NCBI GenBank assembly: GCA_013695075.1
Contig: JACDBE010000194.1
Span: forward strand, 1-12,027
DNA length: 12,027 bases
Direction: 5' to 3'
From: Acidimicrobiia bacterium
Lineage (GTDB): Bacteria > Actinomycetota > Acidimicrobiia > Spongiisociales > UBA5794
How positions within the stretch are numbered: position 1 is the stretch's first letter; every line of letters begins with the position of its first letter. Of the stretch, positions 6,341 through 12,027 are shown piece after piece. The notes under the pieces were generated by a model. It was not told the DNA's origin, did not search any database, and saw only the letters and a list, made by a program, of their open reading frames with translations. The position numbers were made by a program, and so were the translations under genes.

Positions 6341-6355
6341 CGGCGGGTGCCGTCA
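6338..6355 (+). terminator. Compact hairpin at the stop codon of the haem-binding gene
   Basis: TGACGGC (6338-6344), loop GGGT (6345-6348), GCCGTCA (6349-6355): a perfect seven-bp stem with a four-base loop whose first three bases are the TGA stop codon. No T-run follows. It lies between convergent genes and most likely ends the transcript or stabilises its 3' end. Confidence 0.5.
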
Positions 6356-6413
6356 ACTTCAGCGGATCACCTGTCACCACGACCTGTTACGACCTTAGGT
6401 TGGGCAGGGGGGC

Positions 6414-6752
6414 TCACCCTTCGAGCTTGTCCTTGGCGGTGTCGGCGGCGTCGGCGCCCTTCTCCCGGGCGGTGTCGGCGGCGTCGGCGGCCTTCTCCTT
6501 GGCGGCGTCGGCCAAATCACCCGCCTTGTCCTTGGTCTTGTCCCACACCTCTTCGGCCTTGTCGCTGGCCACCTCGGCAACATCCTTGGCCACATCCTTG
6601 GCCTTGTCCCAGGCGGTCTCCGCCATATCGCCGGCCTTCTCGGCGGCGTCCTTGGCGACCTCCTTGGCCCGGTCCATCATCGACCCACCTGCCTCGCCGG
6701 CGGCGTCCTTGCTCTTGCCGAACATGCTCTTGATCCGGTCGAGGATCGACAT
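6414..6752 (-). CDS. LEA-like protein of 11-residue repeats
   Basis: A 112-residue, very hydrophilic protein rich in Ala, Lys, Asp and Glu, without cysteine, proline, signal peptide or membrane helix. After MSILDRIKSMFGKSKDAAGE it is built of repeats of 11 residues, clearest as LADAAKEKAAD (80-90), AADTAREKGAD (91-101) and AADTAKDKLEG (102-112), and again as AETAWDKAKDV, AKDVAEVASDK, AEEVWDKTKDK (44-76). The 11-residue period is the mark of group-3 LEA (LEA_4) proteins, which are disordered in water and form amphipathic helices on drying or at membranes. The N-terminus also recalls the small Rv0909-type 'antitoxin' proteins, but no toxin gene is next to it. The start is fixed by a strong AGGGAGGAG site five bases upstream. 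It follows hutH by 43 bases but has its own TACAAT. A role in desiccation or osmotic protection is inferred from composition. Confidence 0.75.
   Translation of the reverse strand: MSILDRIKSMFGKSKDAAGEAGGSMMDRAKEVAKDAAEKAGDMAETAWDKAKDVAKDVAEVASDKAEEVWDKTKDKAGDLADAAKEKAADAADTAREKGADAADTAKDKLEG
6435..6500. repeat. Tandem 33-bp repeat inside the LEA-like gene
   Basis: The 22 bases at 6435-6456 recur exactly at 6468-6489, a period of 33 bases, or 11 codons. The rest of the unit differs at only a few positions and a more divergent third unit begins near 6501. This suggests growth of the protein by duplication of 11-codon units. Confidence 0.7.
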
Positions 6753-6782
6753 GTGACTCCTCCCTCGCGCTCTGGGAAACCG

Positions 6783-6788
6783 ATTGTA
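6783..6788 (-). promoter_or_regulatory. -10 hexamer (TACAAT) for the LEA-like gene
   Basis: On the minus strand TACAAT, one mismatch from TATAAT, lies in the 43-base gap after hutH and would start transcription near 6776, about 24 bases before the ATG and upstream of its strong ribosome site. No good -35 is seen at 17 bases (CCGCCC). TTGACC, which contains the hutH stop, is only five bases away and is too close. An 8-bp palindrome GACCGGTC (6790-6797) sits beside it. Confidence 0.45.
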
Positions 6789-6795
6789 CGACCGG

Positions 6796-8331
6796 TCAAC
6801 CCTCGGGGCGGTACATCTCGGCGGCGGCGGCGAAGTCGCCGGCGGCCACCGCCGCGGTCACGGTCTCGATCGCCGGCGACGGGGGGCGGTCGTCCGCCAG
6901 CGGGGGGACCATCGACCGCACCAGGGCGTGGATGGCGGCGGTGCCGGGAGCGGGGCGCAGCGGCGCCCGGTGGTCGACGCCCTCGGCGGCGCAGATCAGC
7001 TCGATGGCGAGCACATGGGCCACGTTGTCGAGCACATCGCCCAGCTTGCGCCCGGCACCCCACCCCATCGACACGTGGTCCTCCTGGAGACCGGAGGTGG
7101 GCACCGAGTCCACGGAGGCGGGATGGGCCAGGATGCGGTTCTCGGCGACCAGCGCCGCCGCCGTGTACTGGGCGATCATGTAACCGGAGGTGAGCCCAGG
7201 CCGAGCCGCCAGGAAGGGGGGCAGCCCGGAGGAGCGGTCCGGGTCGAGGATGCGGTCGGTGCGCCGCTCGGCGATCGACCCCAGCTCGGCAACGGCGATG
7301 GCCATGAAGTCGAGGGCGAAGGCCAGCGGCTGGCCGTGAAAGTTGCCCCCCGAAAGCACGTCGTCGTCGTCGGCGAACACCAGCGGGTTGTCCACCACCG
7401 CACCCAGCTCCCGCTCGAAAACGGCACGGGCGTACCCCAGGGTGTCGGCGACCGCCCCGTGCACCTGGGGAGCGCAGCGCAGGCTGTAGGCATCTTGGAC
7501 GGCATGCTCGAAATCGTCGGCGTGCGACGAGTTGATCCCCGAGCCCTCCAGCAGGGCCGCCATCAGCGCCGCCGACCTGGCCTGGCCGGGATGGGGGCGC
7601 AGCCGGTGGATGCGGGGGTCGAGGGGACGGGAGGACCCGAGCAGGGCCTCGATGGACAGGGCGCAGGCGGCGTCGGCGGTAATGGCGAGGCTGTCGGCCA
7701 CCGCCAGCCCGAGCACCCCCATCGCCAGCATCCCCTCGGTGCCGTTGAGCAGGCTGAGACCCTCCTTGGGCTCCAGCCGCAGCGGTTCCAGACCGTGCCG
7801 CGCCAGGACGTCGGCGGCCGGGGCCGCCACCCCGCCGTCGGACAGCTCGCCCTCACCGATCAGCGGCAGTGCCAGGTGGGCGAACGGGGCCAGGTCGCCG
7901 CTGGCGCCCACCGATCCCTGGGCGGGCACCACCGGCAGCAGGTCGCGCCGCATCAGCTCCAGGATGCGCTCCACCACCAGCGGTCGCACCCCGCTGTGGC
8001 CCTGGGCCAGGGTGCGGGCCCGCAGCAGCATCATCGCCCGCACCAGCTCGGGGCCCACCGGCTCCCCCACCCCGGCGGCGTGGGAACGCACCAGCGCCAG
8101 CTGTAGTTCGGCGGCCTGGGCGGGATCGATCCTGGTGGAGGCCAGGGCGCCGAACCCGGTGGTGATCCCGTACACCGTGCGGTTGTCGGCCAGCACCCGG
8201 GCGACCACCTCCCGGGCGGGAAGCATCCGCTCTGCCAGCCCCGGGCCGGGAACGGCGACGGCGCGCCGCTGCGCCACCGCCACCACGTCGTCGGGGAGCA
8301 AGGGGTCGCCACTGACGACAACTTCGGTCAT
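6796..8331 (-). CDS. hutH: Histidine ammonia-lyase
   Basis: A complete 511-residue lyase of the aromatic-amino-acid family that turns L-histidine into urocanate and ammonia, the first step of histidine breakdown in the cytoplasm. GSVGASGDLAPF (139-150) contains Ala143-Ser144-Gly145, which cyclise to the MIO electrophile. Active-site residues match Pseudomonas putida HutH shifted by about one to three: Y54 (TVYGITTGFG), H84 (RSHAAGVGEP), N196 (NGTEG), Y282 and R285 (DAYSLR), F331 (GGNFHG) and E417 (QEDHVSMG). H84 and E417 favour histidine over tyrosine or phenylalanine. ATG at 8331 is chosen because the frame's longer extension runs under the divergent nitrobindin gene, while TACATT lies six bases before this ATG. 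No hutU, hutI or hutG is present, so the pathway is split or urocanate is an end product here. The divergent nitrobindin start is 30 bases away. Confidence 0.93.
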   Translation of the reverse strand: MTEVVVSGDPLLPDDVVAVAQRRAVAVPGPGLAERMLPAREVVARVLADNRTVYGITTGFGALASTRIDPAQAAELQLALVRSHAAGVGEPVGPELVRAMMLLRARTLAQGHSGVRPLVVERILELMRRDLLPVVPAQGSVGASGDLAPFAHLALPLIGEGELSDGGVAAPAADVLARHGLEPLRLEPKEGLSLLNGTEGMLAMGVLGLAVADSLAITADAACALSIEALLGSSRPLDPRIHRLRPHPGQARSAALMAALLEGSGINSSHADDFEHAVQDAYSLRCAPQVHGAVADTLGYARAVFERELGAVVDNPLVFADDDDVLSGGNFHGQPLAFALDFMAIAVAELGSIAERRTDRILDPDRSSGLPPFLAARPGLTSGYMIAQYTAAALVAENRILAHPASVDSVPTSGLQEDHVSMGWGAGRKLGDVLDNVAHVLAIELICAAEGVDHRAPLRPAPGTAAIHALVRSMVPPLADDRPPSPAIETVTAAVAAGDFAAAAEMYRPEG

Positions 8332-8337
8332 GGCGGG

Positions 8338-8343
8338 AATGTA
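8338..8343 (-). promoter_or_regulatory. Candidate -10 (TACATT) for leaderless hutH
   Basis: On the minus strand TACATT is followed by CCCGCC and then ATG at 8331: a six-base gap with no ribosome binding site, fitting a leaderless message. Any -35 would lie inside the divergent nitrobindin gene. Confidence 0.45.
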
Positions 8344-8348
8344 GGCCA

Positions 8349-8354
8349 TACACT
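8349..8354 (+). promoter_or_regulatory. Candidate -10 (TACACT) for the nitrobindin gene
   Basis: TACACT ends seven bases before ATG at 8362, again fitting a transcript starting at or very near the start codon. The run of G between them (8356-8361) could alternatively act as a poor ribosome site. It lies five bases from the opposing hutH -10, so both polymerases would compete for the same 30 bases. Confidence 0.42.
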
Positions 8355-8361
8355 CGGGGGG

Positions 8362-8835
8362 ATGCCGGACCTGCACCCGTCGGTGGCGAGCCTCGGCTTC
8401 CTGCTGGGCGAATGGACCGGGGAGGGCGTCGGGGTTTACCCCACCATCACCCCCTTCACCTACGGCGAGACCGTCAACTTCACCCACGCCGGCAAACCGT
8501 TCCTGGCGTACGCCCAGCGCACGTGGCGTACCGGGGACCATCCGGATGCGGGCAGCCCGCTGCACAGCGAGACCGGGTACCTACGGCTCGACGGCGACCG
8601 TCTCGAGCTGGTCATCGCCCAACCCACCGGGATCGTCGAGGTCGACGAGGGCACCATCACCGGCACTTCACTGGCGCTGCGCAGCGTCACCGTGGCCACC
8701 ACCTCCACCGCACGACCAGTGGTCTCGGTGGAGCGCCACCTCACCGTCGACGGTGGCACCCTGCGCTACCAGTTGTGGATGGGGGCCGTCGGCCAACGCC
8801 ACCAGATCCACCTGGAGGCGACGCTTCACCGGTAG
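8362..8835 (+). CDS. Nitrobindin-type haem-binding beta-barrel protein
   Basis: A 157-residue cytoplasmic ten-stranded beta-barrel of the nitrobindin family (formerly DUF1794; THAP4 C-domain, Rv2717c), related to fatty-acid-binding proteins. Its signature GEWTGEG (16-22) followed by GVYPTI is present, as are HSETGYLR (68-75), QPTGIVEV (87-94) and the C-terminal strand HQIHLEATLHR (147-157), where H150 lies at the position of the haem-iron ligand. Family members bind ferric haem and isomerise peroxynitrite to nitrate, protecting against reactive nitrogen. Length is normal (about 155-165). The ATG at 8362 keeps GxWxGxG at its usual place. It diverges from hutH over 30 bases, and its 3' end overlaps the convergent ABC gene by ten bases (8826-8835). 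Confidence 0.9.
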   Translation: MPDLHPSVASLGFLLGEWTGEGVGVYPTITPFTYGETVNFTHAGKPFLAYAQRTWRTGDHPDAGSPLHSETGYLRLDGDRLELVIAQPTGIVEVDEGTITGTSLALRSVTVATTSTARPVVSVERHLTVDGGTLRYQLWMGAVGQRHQIHLEATLHR

Positions 8836-10637
8836 GAGGCGGCCTGGATCTCGTACAGCTGGGCGTACTGGCCGCCCCTGGCCACCAGCTCGGCGTGGGT
8901 ACCCACCTCCACCACCCGGGCGCCGTCGAGCACCACGATGAGGTCGGCCATGCGCACCGTGGAGAAGCGGTGTGACACCAGGATGGTGATGCGGCCCGCC
9001 TCTCCGCGATGACGGGCGCCGGCGGCGTATCGCTCGAACAGGGCGTGTTCGGTCTCGGCATCGAGCGACGCCGTCGGCTCATCGAGCACCAGCAGCAGCG
9101 GCTCGTCGCGCATGAACCCGCGGGCCAGCGCCACCTTCTGCCACTGACCGAAGCTGACCTCGACCCCTTCGGGCCACGTCGGGCCGAGCTGGGTGTCCAG
9201 CCCGTGGCGCAACCCGGCGACGACGTCGCCGGCACCGGCCCTGGCGACCGCCTCCTCCACCGCGGGTCGGTCGTCGATGCGGGGCACGTCGCCGACGCCA
9301 ACGCTGCCGGCGGCGGTGAACTCGAAGCGGAAGAAGTCCTGGAAGGCTCCGGCCAGCCTGCCCCGCCACTGCTCGGCCGGCATCCGCGCCAGGTCGGCGC
9401 CATCGACCAGGATCCGGCCGGCGCTGGGTTGGTAGAACCTGGCGAGCAGCTTGACCATGGTGGTCTTGCCGGCGCCGTTCTCGCCGACGATGGCCACCAC
9501 CGCCCCGGCGGGCAGGACCAGCGACAGGTCGTCGAGCACCAGCCGGTCGGTACCCGGGTAGGCGAACGACACGCGGTCGAAGGCGATCCCCTCGGTGAGC
9601 CGGTCGGGTACCGCCACGTCGGCGGTCGACGCCACCGCGGCGGCGTAGTCCTCCAGCCAGGCCAGCCGCTGCGACCCGTCCATCCAGATGCCACGCAGGA
9701 ACCCGATCTCACCGACGGTGGCACCGACGTACGCCGATAGCCGGGCCCCGGCGGCCAGCACCAACAGCACGTCGCCGGCCGGGGCGTCGAGCCGGGCTGT
9801 CACGAACACCACCGCCGCCACGTACGACGCCCCGAACACCGCCCACGTCGCCGCGTTCCATACCGCCGAGCCCCAGCGGGCGGCGGCCACCGGCCGATAC
9901 CACGCCTCCCACGCTCGGCGACGCTCGTTGACCAGGCGGGGACCGATCCCGGTGACCCGCACCTCCTTGCCCGGAGGCGCCGTGGTGGCGGTGTCGAACA
10001 GGTGCTTGGCCAGCCTCCGCCACGGCGCCCCCGCCTCCTCGGCGGCACGTTCCACCGCCGGGCGCCACGCCGAGGTGGCGGCGGTGGGGACGGCGAACAC
10101 CGCCAGCAACAGCAGGGCCGGGTGCACCGAGGCCAGCAACGCCACGGTGATCCCCAGCCGCAGCACCCAACCTGCGGTGGAGAACACCGCCATGTACATG
10201 TGGTCGAGGACGAACACCTGATCCCGCAGCACCGACAGCCGGTCGAGCAGCTCGGGTCGCTCCTGGTGGGCGATGGTGACCACCGAAGCCTGCAGCCGGG
10301 CCACGTGCGACTCCAGGGCGATGGTCACCTTGTCGCGGAAGCTGCGCTGCACCCGGGTGGAGATGGTGCGCAGCAGCCAGGTGGCCACCGCCGACAGCCC
10401 CAAACCCAGCGCCGACCACACCACCAAGGTGCGGTCGCCGTCGAGCACGCCTTCGCCCAGCAGTGCCAGCCACAGCGCCATCAGCGCATCGGGAAGCGCC
10501 GCCAGCAGGGCGAGCAGAAAGGCGACGAACATCAGCCTGGGCTCGTGACGGAACCCGAGCCGGCACAGCCGCCACATCGAGCTCAGCGCCGGTGGAAGGT
10601 CGGTGTCCGACGGCGGTGTCGGGCTAAGCAAGGACAT
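8826..10637 (-). CDS. ABC exporter half-transporter (membrane domain plus ATPase)
   Basis: A complete 603-residue type-IV ABC exporter subunit. Membrane helices lie near residues 35-58, 70-90, 146-168, 170-187, 258-281 and 288-310. The ATPase (about 350-603) has Walker A GENGAGKTT (385-393), Q-loop Q433 (AFQDFFRFE), signature VSFGQ (494-498), Walker B LLLVLDE (514-520, catalytic E520), D-loop SLD and H-loop H556 (LVSHRFST). The signature is not the canonical LSGGQ: Phe replaces the first Gly, while its partner's is canonical, so the two ATP sites of a heterodimer would differ. Its ATG lies within the partner gene (14-base overlap), with GAGGGGG upstream as ribosome site, so translation is coupled. 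It exports an unknown substrate, perhaps a lipid, peptide or drug. The 3' end overlaps the convergent nitrobindin gene. Confidence 0.93.
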   Translation of the reverse strand: MSLLSPTPPSDTDLPPALSSMWRLCRLGFRHEPRLMFVAFLLALLAALPDALMALWLALLGEGVLDGDRTLVVWSALGLGLSAVATWLLRTISTRVQRSFRDKVTIALESHVARLQASVVTIAHQERPELLDRLSVLRDQVFVLDHMYMAVFSTAGWVLRLGITVALLASVHPALLLLAVFAVPTAATSAWRPAVERAAEEAGAPWRRLAKHLFDTATTAPPGKEVRVTGIGPRLVNERRRAWEAWYRPVAAARWGSAVWNAATWAVFGASYVAAVVFVTARLDAPAGDVLLVLAAGARLSAYVGATVGEIGFLRGIWMDGSQRLAWLEDYAAAVASTADVAVPDRLTEGIAFDRVSFAYPGTDRLVLDDLSLVLPAGAVVAIVGENGAGKTTMVKLLARFYQPSAGRILVDGADLARMPAEQWRGRLAGAFQDFFRFEFTAAGSVGVGDVPRIDDRPAVEEAVARAGAGDVVAGLRHGLDTQLGPTWPEGVEVSFGQWQKVALARGFMRDEPLLLVLDEPTASLDAETEHALFERYAAGARHRGEAGRITILVSHRFSTVRMADLIVVLDGARVVEVGTHAELVARGGQYAQLYEIQAASYR

Positions 10638-12027
10638 CGAACACGACCCCCTCGTCAGCCTCGTCGACCGGCTCCCCGGCGGCGAACCGCTCCGCCTGTA
10701 GGTCGAACATGGTGCGGTAGCGCCCGCCGCGGGCCATCAGCTCGTCATGGGTGCCCAGCTCCACCGCCGCCCCGTTCTCCAGCACGCAGATGCGGTCGGC
10801 GTGACGCACCGTGGAAAACCGGTGGGAGACGAGGATGGTGGTGGTGTGGGCGGTGGCGGCGAGGATCCGCTCGAAGATCTGGGCCTCACCGCGCACGTCG
10901 AGCTGGGCGGTGGGCTCGTCGAGCAGCACCACCCCCGCCCCCAGCTTGACGGCGCACAGCGCCCGGGCCAGTGCCACCCGCTGCCACTGACCGCCGGAGA
11001 GGTCGGTGCCGCCCCGGTATCCCTTGGCCAGCGGGGTGTCCAGGTCGGCGAGGTCGGCGGCCCCGGCCTCGGCGAGAGCGGCGAGGATGACGTCATCGGG
11101 TGCCCCCGCCGGGGCGACGTTGTCCCGCAGCGGCAGCTCGAAGCGGATGAAGTCCTGGAACACCGCCGCCACCCTCTGCCGCCATCCGGTGATGTCCAGA
11201 TGGCGCAGGTCCACCCCATCGATCTCGATGGCCCCCGACTGCGGGTCGTACAGGCGGCACAGCAGCTTGGCCAGCGTGGTCTTGCCGGCCCCATTGCGCC
11301 CCACGATGGCCAGCGATCCTCCGGCGGGGATGGTGAGATCGAGGTCGGCGAGGACCGGACGGTCACCGCTGGCCGGGTAGGCGAAGGTGACCCCGCGAAA
11401 GCGAATCTCGGAGGCGGGCACGGCGGTCGCCTCCCGGTCGCCGGGAGTCAGCGCCCCCGCCGGGGCCATTGCCGGCTTCACCCGCACCGCGGCGGCGACC
11501 GGAGCCGAAGCCCCGTCGAGCGCCCAGTTGAGCCCACCGAAGGCGATGAGCGCCGCTCCCACCGCCGCCTGGGCGAACACCACGGTGGAGGCCAGGTCGA
11601 TGCGCCCGCCGCTGGCGGCGCCGGCCAGCGACCAGAACACCACCACGTTGGCGGCGGCGACGACGGCGGCGCTGGCCAGCACCGACCGTTCCCGCAGCCG
11701 GGTTGCCTGGTACTGGAGCCGGTGCAGCAGGGTGCGGCTGGCGATGAAGCGCTCCAGGGTCCAGCCCACCAGCCCGAACAGCCGCAGCTCCTTGGCGGCG
11801 GGAGGGTCCACAGCGAGGCGATAGGCGTAGTCGGCGTCGCGCTGGGCGTCGCGCACTTCGTCGGTGTTGCGGTCCTTCCAGACACCGCTCTCCCGCAGCA
11901 GCCAGTGGGTGGACAGCCACGCCCCCGCCAGGAGGATCGGCGCCCACCAGGCGTAGGCGAACAGCACCGCCGCCGAGGCGACTCCGGCCACCATCTCCAC
12001 CATGCTGCCGGCGATGAAGTCCATCGA
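10624..12027 (-). CDS. ABC exporter half-transporter, N-terminus cut by window edge
   Basis: The visible 467 residues of a second ABC exporter subunit; the frame stays open to the window end, so roughly 120-150 N-terminal residues and the first helices are missing. Positions below count from the Met at 12024. Membrane helices lie near 10-40, 114-136 and 144-168. The ATPase has Walker A GRNGAGKTT (242-250), Q-loop Q290 (VFQDFIRFE), canonical LSGGQ (342-346), Walker B VVLLDE (365-370, catalytic E370) and H-loop H401 (LVSHRFST). Q-loop and H-loop contexts match those of the downstream subunit, so the two are paralogues. A short acidic tail (EPVDEADEGVVFDVLA) follows the ATPase and overlaps the next gene's start. 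Together they probably form a heterodimeric exporter. Substrate unknown. Confidence 0.92.
   Translation of the reverse strand, partial: SMDFIAGSMVEMVAGVASAAVLFAYAWWAPILLAGAWLSTHWLLRESGVWKDRNTDEVRDAQRDADYAYRLAVDPPAAKELRLFGLVGWTLERFIASRTLLHRLQYQATRLRERSVLASAAVVAAANVVVFWSLAGAASGGRIDLASTVVFAQAAVGAALIAFGGLNWALDGASAPVAAAVRVKPAMAPAGALTPGDREATAVPASEIRFRGVTFAYPASGDRPVLADLDLTIPAGGSLAIVGRNGAGKTTLAKLLCRLYDPQSGAIEIDGVDLRHLDITGWRQRVAAVFQDFIRFELPLRDNVAPAGAPDDVILAALAEAGAADLADLDTPLAKGYRGGTDLSGGQWQRVALARALCAVKLGAGVVLLDEPTAQLDVRGEAQIFERILAATAHTTTILVSHRFSTVRHADRICVLENGAAVELGTHDELMARGGRYRTMFDLQAERFAAGEPVDEADEGVVFDVLA

Noticed and set aside
6414..6752. Antitoxin half of a toxin-antitoxin pair.
   Set aside because: No small toxin gene is adjacent on either side, and the 11-residue repeats fit LEA proteins better.
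6784..8106. A 440-codon open frame on the plus strand.
   Set aside because: It lies wholly antisense to hutH, whose motifs are all intact. Its predicted protein is low-complexity (Gly, His, Gln, Arg rich), as expected of a shadow frame in GC-rich DNA.
10002..10949. A 315-codon plus-strand open frame opposite the ABC genes.
   Set aside because: Composition is Arg/Gln/Pro-rich without any domain, and it spans the junction of two well-supported minus-strand genes.

Overview
The window is uniformly GC-rich. It carries genes typical of high-GC Actinobacteriota: a DUF222/13E12-type HNH endonuclease gene with a mycobacterial-type SOS box, an F420/FMN-type split-barrel oxidoreductase, a nitrobindin, and several starts that look leaderless, with a TAnnnT hexamer 6-8 bases before the start codon. 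An actinobacterium, perhaps of the Acidimicrobiia, is the best guess. That placement is an inference from gene families, not from a marker gene.

Layout from left to right. Positions 1-2081 are on the minus strand: a six-helix membrane protein, then an ArsR-type winged-helix regulator, then the N-terminal part of an MFS exporter cut by the window edge. Regulator and exporter overlap by ATGA, and a 22-bp near-perfect palindrome covers the regulator's start. Positions 2082-2369 hold no convincing gene. Positions 2370-4571 are on the plus strand: a DUF222-HNH gene behind a strong promoter that contains a perfect SOS palindrome but broken by a one-base frameshift, then a PPOX-family oxidoreductase, then a small uncharacterised protein. 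A glycerophosphodiester phosphodiesterase runs convergently (4648-5427) and shares a long hairpin with the preceding gene's 3' side. Positions 5481-6340 (plus) hold a small membrane protein and a membrane-anchored CxxCH haem-binding protein that ends in a compact hairpin. Positions 6414-8331 (minus) hold an LEA-like protein built of 11-residue repeats and a full-length histidine ammonia-lyase. A nitrobindin (8362-8835, plus) diverges from the lyase across only 30 bases. Positions 8826-12027 (minus) hold two overlapping ABC exporter half-transporters, the first cut by the window edge.

How the genes work together: three modules are clear. The regulator/exporter pair is a drug- or metabolite-efflux operon, probably autoregulated. 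The two ABC proteins are probably a heterodimeric exporter. The DUF222-HNH gene belongs to the DNA-damage regulon by its promoter. The remaining genes look like independent housekeeping or stress units, several probably transcribed without a leader. I see no RNA gene, CRISPR array, insertion sequence or complete mobile element. No clearly new multi-gene system is visible; the SOS-controlled, frameshifted HNH gene and the ArsR operator are the points most worth following.
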